Source: Zoogloea sp041917255
GTDB taxonomy: Bacteria > Pseudomonadota > Gammaproteobacteria > Burkholderiales > Rhodocyclaceae
DNA: 64,000 nucleotides
Reading direction: 5' to 3'
NCBI GenBank assembly: GCA_041917255.1
Contig: JAYRYA010000007.1
Coordinates: 95,396-159,395 of the forward strand
Shown: positions 45,801-52,498 of the stretch, piece after piece
How the letters are laid out: each line of letters starts with the position of its first letter
Position numbering within the stretch: position 1 is the stretch's first letter
The notes under the pieces: generated by a model
Databases searched by the model: none
The model's input: only the letters and a program-made list of their open reading frames with translations
What the model was told of the DNA's origin: nothing
Position numbers and translations under genes: made by a program

Positions 45801-47787
45801 CCACCCACTCACGGCGAAACGCCGACTGTGGCCCATCCTCGCCACTATCGATGGTCTCCCAAAGCCGTCGACCGTCGTGGGATCGTAGCGCGTGAAAATA
45901 GTCAGACAGCGACCATAATGACTTGCCGCTGACGAAGGCCGCCGTGCCATCCCCGTCCTCCTGATACAGCCCATCCTGAAGGCAGAGCACTATGCTACGA
46001 AGGTCCCGGGTAACCAGGATGATACGAGCAGGAACCGCGTTAAAGTCTGTGACGAGGCGACGCGCGCGACGAATTGCTAACAGGTAGGTGAGGGCCTCTT
46101 CAGAAACGATGTCTCCGACCACAAGCGTGCCGTTCGGGCGCAGACGATTAGCATTCACGGGCTCGGCTAGACGATCCTGTATTCGGTTTTTCATCCAGTC
46201 GCGATGGGGTAGTACCATCAAGATATCAGCGCCCTGATCGTGGGCTTGGCTACTCCAGGCCGATTCGGTTAGGCGCCAATCCTCAACGCTGATGGACAAG
46301 TCTGAAGTCTCCGTAGCATTGCTGCGCAGTATCGCCAGCAGAGGATGACGATCCTTCTGGGTCATTTCGCGCCAGTTGCCGACCTCGGGTAATGCTGCGC
46401 TGTCCATGCGATCCAGCCAGGACAGGCGAGCTGTCCAAGCGAGCCCGCTAACGGGGCGACAATCGTGTCTAGCAGCCCCGGCGTCAGCTGTGAATTGAGC
46501 CGCAGGGGTTGTCTCTGACTGGGTCATTGGTAAGGGTAATTCCCGTCCCCACCAAGCATCAGCATCTCGGGCCCGCAGGTAGTCTCTTGCAGGCTCCAGC
46601 AGGTGACGCAACAGATAAATCCCGCCTTTCTCCGTTGGACGGTCTGGCCGAGTGCTACGACCGTTGAAGACTTCCCGCATCACTTCGTTCAGCGGGTTTG
46701 GCAATTTTCGCAGGTGCTGTACGGCCTCGTTTTGCAGCAACCGTTCGATTAGTCCACAACCCCCATCAAGGATGTAGACCTCAAAGAAGCCGGCACGGGT
46801 CCTTGAAAATGCCTGGTAGGTTGGAAATGCTTTCATCAACGCGATACGGCTGCCGTCGTCCTCTCGTTTAATATGCGGCTCCATCGCGCTCCATGCAGTC
46901 GGGGCTTGGCCTAAGCGACCCTCGCGATATCGGACATAGACCGCCGCCAGACCGCCGTCTTTGCCATATGCGTGTTCAACGATGTTGTGCAATGTCTCGC
47001 GCAGCAAAATCTGTAAGCGATAGAGCAAACCACCATGCGCCCAGGCCGGAACCTTGTCCATCACAACGGGATGGATACGTGTTTGAATGGCCCGCCTGAC
47101 CCATTGATCAATACGCTCGAGGGTATCCGTAACGGACGAGGGTGGTTCCGTAGCGAGATCCAGTAGTACTGCCGGTACGCAGGTGCTCTCCTCGAACGCG
47201 AGCGAGGGACGGAGTTCCCGCAACTCCGGGATGCGTTCCGTCGTCAGCGGTTGTGTACCGGACCAGGTTTGCCGTGTCTGCTGCAACGGCTTTGATGTCC
47301 CTTCCAACGTGGTAACCGGCTGAGCCCGGGCGAGCAGGTCCAAGAAACCTTCGCGGGCCATGAACTTCAGCAGCCGTTCTCGATCTAGGCACTCCCGCTG
47401 GTGAATATTCTGCCCGCTGTCGGCACGTTGAATAACGCTTGGCTTTGGGCATGTCTCAGGTAGGAACAGCCGAACCTCGCCACCCTTGGCCTCGAAATTT
47501 GCAAGGCTCAGCGCCAATGACAGCAGCGGCAACGGGTCTGCCCACCGGCAGGGGCGCAAGTCGATCACGCAGACGCGGATATCATGTCCCTTCCACTGAC
47601 GCTCATCCAGGGCGGCTTGGAGTTCACCAAACCAAGCCCCCCACGAGCGCTCATTCAGATCCCGCGCAGCGACGAGAGTCAATACCCCTTCGGTGAATTG
47701 CCTCTCGAAGAGCTTCGGAAGGGACGACCTCAGCCTGCCAGGCGTTCTAGGTGCATCTGAAGCATCCATGGAATAGAGTAATGTCAT
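42820..47787 (-). CDS. Large STAS-like / GHKL ATPase / phosphoribosyltransferase-like protein
   Basis: 1655 residues, not a recognised named family. Residues about 25-115 resemble a STAS domain (VCVIDLRPCRWADPLPLL, then GGEVRLFLP). Residues 250-400 form a GHKL ATPase: N box with Glu264 and Asn268 (RETLHNIVEHAYG), G1 box DGGCG at 341-345, and GGIYLLRHLL near 388. A region around 560-620 (NGTLVVGDIVSEEALTYLL) may be a degenerate nucleotide-binding fold. A phosphoribosyltransferase-like loop VTFFDDAMISGHTF is near 1022-1035, followed by CPLC (near 1098), a possible half zinc site. The last 130 residues look like a second, degraded GHKL module (LIRNALDRILSNVRHAD; FEELGGGVTYSN). No HisKA phosphoacceptor is evident. 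The ATG at 47787 lacks a clear ribosome-binding site. It is followed within 2 nt by the receiver-phosphoesterase gene. Confidence 0.75.
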   Translation of the reverse strand: MTLLYSMDASDAPRTPGRLRSSLPKLFERQFTEGVLTLVAARDLNERSWGAWFGELQAALDERQWKGHDIRVCVIDLRPCRWADPLPLLSLALSLANFEAKGGEVRLFLPETCPKPSVIQRADSGQNIHQRECLDRERLLKFMAREGFLDLLARAQPVTTLEGTSKPLQQTRQTWSGTQPLTTERIPELRELRPSLAFEESTCVPAVLLDLATEPPSSVTDTLERIDQWVRRAIQTRIHPVVMDKVPAWAHGGLLYRLQILLRETLHNIVEHAYGKDGGLAAVYVRYREGRLGQAPTAWSAMEPHIKREDDGSRIALMKAFPTYQAFSRTRAGFFEVYILDGGCGLIERLLQNEAVQHLRKLPNPLNEVMREVFNGRSTRPDRPTEKGGIYLLRHLLEPARDYLRARDADAWWGRELPLPMTQSETTPAAQFTADAGAARHDCRPVSGLAWTARLSWLDRMDSAALPEVGNWREMTQKDRHPLLAILRSNATETSDLSISVEDWRLTESAWSSQAHDQGADILMVLPHRDWMKNRIQDRLAEPVNANRLRPNGTLVVGDIVSEEALTYLLAIRRARRLVTDFNAVPARIILVTRDLRSIVLCLQDGLYQEDGDGTAAFVSGKSLWSLSDYFHALRSHDGRRLWETIDSGEDGPQSAFRREWVDWHDGRCLDGYLDFPATLTNPICRAIYNLTLEHLTALFPQRDCRLIPLDNLVESLVIRFRAQQRPRNSAFTNDTRAGVIDVYVGSIRVTGFTEQDHTSQNENPTVFHFFCHPSGDSFGRPSDGSSGYYLLPWLEPLRGAPPHDCSAATQPRDRYRRIGRTPGIAQGGWKAFRVPRFDEEGHCQYEATPHETYVAWQDPSRTPLRLGHWSYGGHHDLLTVNLLLAFDTELDQISLALGGKLARFVYANLFRALGISREHLKDDGKRLWDMIEKDAFRRLIPGGNAEYGGILIFPSHPVTDHVLGRLTGWLQDQDMLHTVLNHCVPILPLRRHRGGSGLQLSGLTLERLQSFVTKDSVPPVTFFDDAMISGHTFQQMKSLLYGLGFHRVYSLTMLDRQRLPSAHHVNRQVNLSLKGEAPNYQNVCYWRLDAPTIGSRAHCPLCKGLGRVKDLAGGIKSPERRERALHWLDIWMDRSPATDWGDAGLRPIPLELNKANRKFCIVPDPNNSTAWKQAGTDGKEIVLTNSAGLVAWVTELHSITARDDLAVKLLAPNSDKLTPEVRIQLCASQLLLFQGEFDRDLAAKLGCQLVLALFEAQFHDRNTALAAITLLACGNKFLTEALEWLQASRRSGDDSVVSDRETNLDFLTLLELSNVTETRIRSTLRPSPAIFSAPVRRETYRLLQETICSGEPDHHSSPFSRLKDLSLPVKSADRGHLERVIEAAASLQRRLEQISPDWFRYHNGVAPLFENFDDFRKAVGDRLGQLTAPLIKILDSRPRVTTSNVDLDQCKDLATDVLADGHRVALAVFTPLGLARLRNKHRPFVMDELHNAVSLARKGDRFIAIAELTEFDYREAARCLDAGKEEYYVVWDRLIRNALDRILSNVRHADKEPIPCPWPETADASRDQQAETAHLWVRLDIQKEYVAILLRNRAKIRAEEVSARTEDKSWIKTFEELGGGVTYSNPDAAKLLQTTIRLPYSFFLDIPAPSGERS

Positions 47788-48192
47788 TATTATTTAGACG
47801 GATAATTGAAATCTATTGTATGCCACACGCAAGAATTACTGTCCTGAGCGGCATTCACCGCAGCTTGCTGTTGATAGGCAGGTGACCGGCCCATTGCTGA
47901 CTGAGTCAGGCCCGATGGTTACGGTCGGCTTAGGCCGATATGCTGTCCTTCGCCTTAACTGCCATCTCCTAGCACGTGTTTCGCACTTCAATATGAACCG
48001 CACCAAATGTTAGCGTGCCCATCACCTCTTGCCCATATGCCATAAGTCATAGCCCCGCCTCCGCGCCGCTATTCTTGACCCACAACAGGGCGCCTCCCGC
48101 CCCCCGCCGCTATAGTCATCGCCGCATCCCCGCCCTGCGGTAGCATCGCCTGCGTAGCCGGGCGTGGGCTCGGGGATTCGAGGAGAGATCAG
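47788..48192. other. 405-bp right flank of the island
   Basis: The first 230 bp are A/T-richer, like the island, and presumably hold the promoter for the 1655-residue gene; after about 48020 composition returns to the G/C-rich norm. No tRNA gene, integrase or direct repeat was seen. A GAGGAG ribosome-binding site at 48179 belongs to the next gene. Confidence 0.5.
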
Positions 48193-48981
48193 ATGGCAGT
48201 TCTGGCAGGCAGGCGGGCGTTGGTCACGGGTTCCACTTCGGGGATCGGGCTTGCGGTGGCGCGGGCGCTGGCTCACGCGGGGGCGAAGGTGATGCTCAAC
48301 GGTTCGCGGGTGGCGGCGGATGCAGAATCGACCCGCGCGGCGCTGGCCGCCGAGACGGGCGCGGAGATCGCCTATACGCCGGCCAACCTGGCCGATCCGG
48401 CGTCGGCGCGGGCGCTGGTTGAGGCGACCATCGCGGCCTTTGGCGGGGTGGACATCCTCATCAACAACGCGGGCATCCAGCATGTGGCGGCGGTGGATGC
48501 CTTTCCCGACGACACCTGGGATCAGCTGCTGGCGATCAACCTGTCGTCGGTGTTCCACACCACCAAGGCGGCGCTGCCGGGGATGAAGGCGCAGGGCTGG
48601 GGGCGGATCGTCAATATTGCGTCGGCCCACGGGCTGGTGGCGTCGCCGTTCAAGGCGCCCTACACGGCCAGCAAGCACGCGGTGGTGGGCTTCAGCAAGG
48701 CGGTGGCGCTGGAGGTGGCGGAGCAGGGCATCACCTGCAACGCGCTGTGCCCGGGCTATGTGCGCACGCCGCTGGTTGAGAAGCAGGTGGTGGATCAGGC
48801 CAAGGTGCACAACCTGCCGGAGGAGCGGGTGATCCGCGAGGTGATCCTCGCCGCCCAGCCCACCAAGCAGTTTGTCGAGGCCGAGGAAGTGGCGGCCTAT
48901 GCGGTGTTCCTGTGTTCGGACGCGGCGAAGTCGGTCACCGGCTCGGCGCAGTTGATTGATGGTGGGTGGACGGCGCGGTAG
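48193..48981 (+). CDS. bdhA: D-3-hydroxybutyrate dehydrogenase (SDR family)
   Basis: 262 residues, a classical short-chain dehydrogenase. The NAD-binding TGSTSGIG is at residues 12-19, NNAG at 91-94, and the catalytic Ser144, Tyr157 and Lys161 (YTASKHA) are intact. The C-terminal IDGGWTAR and segment CPGYVRTPLVEKQV with KQF are typical of 3-hydroxybutyrate dehydrogenases, which oxidise D-3-hydroxybutyrate to acetoacetate in polyhydroxybutyrate turnover. GAGGAG precedes the ATG. No depolymerase gene is adjacent. Confidence 0.92.
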   Translation: MAVLAGRRALVTGSTSGIGLAVARALAHAGAKVMLNGSRVAADAESTRAALAAETGAEIAYTPANLADPASARALVEATIAAFGGVDILINNAGIQHVAAVDAFPDDTWDQLLAINLSSVFHTTKAALPGMKAQGWGRIVNIASAHGLVASPFKAPYTASKHAVVGFSKAVALEVAEQGITCNALCPGYVRTPLVEKQVVDQAKVHNLPEERVIREVILAAQPTKQFVEAEEVAAYAVFLCSDAAKSVTGSAQLIDGGWTAR

Positions 48982-49017
48982 CGGGGTGGCCCGTGCGCCG
49001 TTTGTTCAAAGCGTGAT

Positions 49018-49040
49018 GGGCGACTGAAGTCGCCCCTACA
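49018..49040. repeat. Short intergenic hairpin repeat
   Basis: GGGCGACT-GA-AGTCGCCC followed by CCTACA is a compact hairpin of a kind often scattered between genes in Azoarcus/Thauera-type genomes (remembered, not searched). It lies in the 87-bp gap after bdhA. Confidence 0.5.
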
Positions 49041-49068
49041 AGGTGGGGCGGCTGGCCCCGGCGGGATC

Positions 49069-50916
49069 ATGGAAGAGTTCATCGGCGGCCTGTGGCACAA
49101 GTTCATCACCCGGGCGGCGACGCGCAGCTACCCGGATGCCGCGGTGCGGCTGGACGACATCGAGCGCACCGCCGGTATACTTTTTCGGGCGCTGGGGGGC
49201 GATGCCGGGCTGCGGGTGGCCCCGGCAGCCGAGATCGAGCACGGCGCCCGGCGCAGCTGGCTGCAGCGCATCGCCCACGTGGGCGAGAAGGCCGCCCACG
49301 CCGCGCGGGACGCCGAGACCCTGCGCCTGCCGGCGAGCATCGAGTTCTTTCCCGAGCGCAGCCTCAACCGCGATCTTTACCTGTGGCTGATCGCCCAGGG
49401 CGCCGCGCTGCCCGATGGCGGGCTGGACGCCGACGACTGGATCGCCGCCAATCAGGCCGCCAGCCGCGCCACGCTGGGTGCCTTCCCCGGCTTTGCGGCG
49501 CGCTACCGCCGGCTGGTGGAGGCGGTGATCGCCGAGCGTCCCGATCCGGCCAAACTGCCGGTCGATGAAGCCGCCGCCGAGCGGGCGATCCGCCAGGCGC
49601 TGATGGAGCCGGGCAGCGTGGCCGAGTTGCCCGCTGCCAAGCGCCCGCCCGCGCCGGTGGCCCTGTGGCTCTACCCGGCGCCGGTGGCCATCGACCGCCG
49701 CGAGAAATCCGCAACGCCCACCCCGGCCGACCAGCGCGAAGGCGGCAACAAGGCGGCCGATGCCACCGACCGTCGCCGTCAGGCCCAGCGCGAGGACATG
49801 CCCGACGGCAAGAACGGCCTGATCCTGCCCTTCCGGGCCGAGAGCCTGCTGTCGTTTGCCGAGTTCGTGAAGGTGAATCGTGGCCAGGACGACGATGCCG
49901 ACGACAACCCCGCCCGCGCCGCCGCCGAGATGGACAAGATCTCGGTGGCTCAGGACGGCACTGACACGGCATCCAGGGTGCGCTTCGACCTGGACCTGCC
50001 CTCCGCGGCCCAGGACGACGTGCCGCTCAAAGCCGGCATCCTGCTGCCCGAATGGGACTGGAAGAAGCAGCAGCTCAAGCGCGACGTGTGCAGCCTCACG
50101 GTGCTCGATCCGCGCGCTGCTCAGCCCTGCGCGCTGCCCTCGCACCTGCTGCGCCCCGCGCGGCGCCTGCGGCACCAGTTCGAGGCGCTCACCCCGGCCC
50201 GCCGCTGGCTCAAGAACCAGCCCGACGGCCCCGAGCTCGACATCGACGCCGTGGTGCGCGCCTTCGCCGACCGGAGAACCGGCCACGTCACCGGCGACAC
50301 CGGCGGCTACCTGTCGTGCGAGCGCCGCGAGCGCGATCTGTGCTGCCTGGTGTTGGCCGATCTGTCGCTGTCCACCGACACCTGGGTGAGCGACGAGCAG
50401 CGGGTGATCGACGTGATCCGCGACAGCCTGTGGCTGTTCTCCGAGGCGCTGGGCGCCACCGGCGATCCGTTCGGACTGTATGGCTTCTCGTCCCGCAAGC
50501 GGGATCACATCCGCTTTCACCGCATCAAGGATTTCGACGAACCCGCCGACGACCGTATCCGCGGCCGCATCGGCGCCCTCAAGCCGGGTTTCTACACCCG
50601 CATCGGCGCGGCGATCCGCTACGCCACCCAGATCCTCTCCAAGCGCCCCGAAGCCCTGCGCCTGCTGCTGATCCTCTCCGACGGCAAGCCCAACGACGTG
50701 GATCACTACGAAGGCCGCTACGGCATCGAGGACACCCGGATGAGCCTCAACGCGGCGCGTCAGGAAGGCGTGCGGCCCTTCTGCGTGACCATCGACAAGG
50801 AAGGCCAGGGTTATCTGCCCCACCTCTTCGGGCCGGCGGGCTACACGATCCTGCGCAACCCGGCGGAGCTGCCGGCACGGCTGCCCTTGCTGTACGCGCA
50901 GCTCACCGGCGGGTGA
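49069..50916 (+). CDS. norD: NorD-like vWA-domain protein
   Basis: 615 residues. The N-terminal helical region (MEEFIGGLWHKFITRAATR) and length match NorD/CbbO-type proteins, and the C-terminal third is a von Willebrand factor A domain with an intact MIDAS motif at Asp431-Ser433-Ser435 (DLSLSTD) and LLLILSDGKPNDVDHY. NorD proteins act with a MoxR ATPase (NorQ) to activate nitric oxide reductase. Neither norQ nor norCB is adjacent, so the gene is an orphan here and could serve another MoxR protein. The symbol is therefore provisional. ATG 49069 gives the typical start. Confidence 0.82.
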   Translation: MEEFIGGLWHKFITRAATRSYPDAAVRLDDIERTAGILFRALGGDAGLRVAPAAEIEHGARRSWLQRIAHVGEKAAHAARDAETLRLPASIEFFPERSLNRDLYLWLIAQGAALPDGGLDADDWIAANQAASRATLGAFPGFAARYRRLVEAVIAERPDPAKLPVDEAAAERAIRQALMEPGSVAELPAAKRPPAPVALWLYPAPVAIDRREKSATPTPADQREGGNKAADATDRRRQAQREDMPDGKNGLILPFRAESLLSFAEFVKVNRGQDDDADDNPARAAAEMDKISVAQDGTDTASRVRFDLDLPSAAQDDVPLKAGILLPEWDWKKQQLKRDVCSLTVLDPRAAQPCALPSHLLRPARRLRHQFEALTPARRWLKNQPDGPELDIDAVVRAFADRRTGHVTGDTGGYLSCERRERDLCCLVLADLSLSTDTWVSDEQRVIDVIRDSLWLFSEALGATGDPFGLYGFSSRKRDHIRFHRIKDFDEPADDRIRGRIGALKPGFYTRIGAAIRYATQILSKRPEALRLLLILSDGKPNDVDHYEGRYGIEDTRMSLNAARQEGVRPFCVTIDKEGQGYLPHLFGPAGYTILRNPAELPARLPLLYAQLTGG

Positions 50917-50928
50917 TCTTGCCGGATC

Positions 50929-51038
50929 TGTAGGTCGGGTTAGCCCGCAGGGCGGAACCCGACATCCGGTGATCGAATCACGTCACGTCAGTCGTGGAAA
51001 TGCATGTCGGGTTACGCTGCGCTAACCCCGACCTACAG
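50929..51038. repeat. Inverted pair of intergenic hairpin repeats
   Basis: CTGTAGGTCGGGTTAGC at 50929-50945 is repeated inverted (one extra G) at 51020-51038, and each copy itself folds (GTCGGGTT...AACCCGAC). This REP-like pair fills most of the gap between the convergent NorD-like and DUF2202 genes and may act as a bidirectional transcript end. Confidence 0.8.
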
Positions 51039-51051
51039 CTGGGCGAGGGCC

Positions 51052-51750
51052 TCAGCGCTCGAAGGCGGTGGTGACGATGGCGGTGTAGGCGTCGGTGGTG
51101 AGGTAGGCCGGGGTGTAGGTCACGCCCTGCTGGGCCAGCGTCTGCACAAAGGCACGCAGGTGGTTGCGCGAGCCCTTGAGGAGGTTGGCGTACACCTGCC
51201 GGATGTCCTGGTTGTCGATGGCAGGCAGGGCGTTTTCCAGGTCGAGAATGTCGATCTCCTCGATGGCCGCGCCCACCCGCAGGGCGTCGATCAGCGAGGT
51301 GCTGCCCTGGGCGGTCAGGTCGTAGTAGAGCTGTTGCAGCACCGGCGCGACGAACAGCCCTTCGCCCAGGTTGGCGGCGGGGTCCGGCAGGCTGTAGCGC
51401 ACCAGCAGCAGCCTGACGGCTTCGGTGTGGGTGGCCTCGCTCTGGGCGATGTTGTTAAAGATCGGTGTCTGGCTGCCCCACAGGGTGTTCAGGCGGGCAT
51501 ACACGTCGTGGGCCAGCTTCTCTTCCTCGCGCATGTAGGTGAGCGAGGTGCGCTCGGTGGTGCTGAGACTTTCCAGGGGCAGCGCCGCCAGCGTGGTGCC
51601 GAGGGCGCTGCTGACGAAGCTGGACGTACCGTCGGCATTGACGACGAAGGGGGCGCCCCCTTGCTGGGTGCCACCACCGCTCCCGCCACAGGCGGCAAGG
51701 AGGCAGGCGGCGAAGAGGGTCGAGGCGATCCTGATGCGATGGGTTTTCAT
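51052..51750 (-). CDS. DUF2202 ferritin-like lipoprotein
   Basis: 232 residues. A lipoprotein signal peptide ends at Cys21 (LLAACGGSGGG), so it is anchored in the cell envelope. The mature part matches DUF2202: LTYMREEEKLAHDVYARL, SEATHTEAVRLLL, EEIDILDLE and a final helix RNHLRAF, with Glu and His residues spaced as in ferritin-like four-helix bundles that bind metal. The biological role is unknown. The downstream start (ATG 51750) is chosen for the canonical basic n-region. It lies 37 bp after the small exported gene upstream on the same strand, and the two may be cotranscribed. Confidence 0.88.
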   Translation of the reverse strand: MKTHRIRIASTLFAACLLAACGGSGGGTQQGGAPFVVNADGTSSFVSSALGTTLAALPLESLSTTERTSLTYMREEEKLAHDVYARLNTLWGSQTPIFNNIAQSEATHTEAVRLLLVRYSLPDPAANLGEGLFVAPVLQQLYYDLTAQGSTSLIDALRVGAAIEEIDILDLENALPAIDNQDIRQVYANLLKGSRNHLRAFVQTLAQQGVTYTPAYLTTDAYTAIVTTAFER

Positions 51751-51787
51751 GGCAATGGGTGGTGTAAGGGGCAGGCGGTGGCGCGGA

Positions 51788-52096
51788 TCAACGTCCGCCA
51801 CGCGGGCCCATGCCCTGCCCGCCGGCACGGCGATTGGCGCCGCCTCCCTGGGCGGGCGGGGTGTCAGGGAGCTGAACGCCGCGTTCGCGGGCGCGGGCCT
51901 GCATGGCGTCGTGGTGTTGCTGGCGATAGGCGTTGCGCTCGGCTTCGGTGGTCTGCTGGCGCAGGGTGGCGCGGTGTTCGGCGCGTTCCTGCGGGGTCAT
52001 GAGCTGGCTGCCGTAGATCGTGTCGGCGGCGCCGGCAGGGCCGGTCAGCACGAGGCAACACAAGGCGGCAAGTGACAGGATGTGGCGCGATGTCAT
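51788..52096 (-). CDS. Small exported protein, Spy/CpxP-like in character
   Basis: 102 residues. Signal peptide with cleavage after PAGAA (about residue 24). The mature protein is charged and helical (MTPQERAEHRATLRQQTTEAERNAY split across two helices) and ends in a Gly/Arg-rich tail. The LMTPQER stretch resembles LTxxQ motifs of Spy/CpxP periplasmic chaperones, but similarity is weak. Probably cotranscribed with the DUF2202 lipoprotein gene. Confidence 0.6.
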   Translation of the reverse strand: MTSRHILSLAALCCLVLTGPAGAADTIYGSQLMTPQERAEHRATLRQQTTEAERNAYRQQHHDAMQARARERGVQLPDTPPAQGGGANRRAGGQGMGPRGGR

Positions 52097-52323
52097 GGCA
52101 GTCTCCGGATCGGCGGGGAGGGGCCGCCCGGAGAATGGCCGAGGGAGAGACGGTCGTGCGACCGGGCGGCGGTGGGCCGGCGGGGTGGCCGGTCACTTTC
52201 AATATAGCGCCGGTTTATCAGTGTTTTCTAATGTGCGGCGATATGCCGCAAGGTGGCCCGCGGCTTGGGCGTTGGAAACGCCGGCTGCCGTCGTCGGGGT
52301 GGTCTGGCCGGAGCGGGGAGCGC

Positions 52324-52362
52324 CGGTAGGTCGGATTACGCTACGCTAATTCGACCTACCGG
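52324..52362. repeat. Intergenic hairpin repeat
   Basis: CCGGTAGGTCG and CGACCTACCGG form an 11-bp inverted repeat around GATTACGCTACGCTAATT. The arm shares the GTAGGTCG core with the repeat pair at 50929-51038. Confidence 0.8.
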
Positions 52363-52425
52363 ACTTTGAACTGTATCGCAACGGGCGGGGGCGCCCGGCG
52401 CGGCGCCCTGCAGATCGAAGGCGCC

Positions 52426-52451
52426 AAAAAAAACCCCGGCCGAGGCCGGGG
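52426..52451 (-). terminator. Rho-independent terminator of gatCAB
   Basis: Read on the minus strand, CCCCGGCC-TCG-GCCGGGG is followed by eight T residues, 48 bp beyond the gatB stop. Confidence 0.93.
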
Positions 52452-52498
52452 TCGCAGGGAGCCAAGGCCCGACAAGCAAGCGCCGGGCCAAAAGGGAC

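Larger units (their letters stand above)
52097..52498. other. 402-bp gap with repeat and terminator
   Basis: No gene is supported. Left of centre is an A/T-richer stretch near 52196-52235 that could hold the promoter of the minus-strand exported protein gene. An inverted repeat and the gatB terminator occupy the right part and are listed separately. Confidence 0.6.

Noticed and set aside
47788..48192. tRNA gene or att site at the island edge
   Set aside because: No cloverleaf or T-loop pattern and no direct repeat shared with the left flank could be found by eye.
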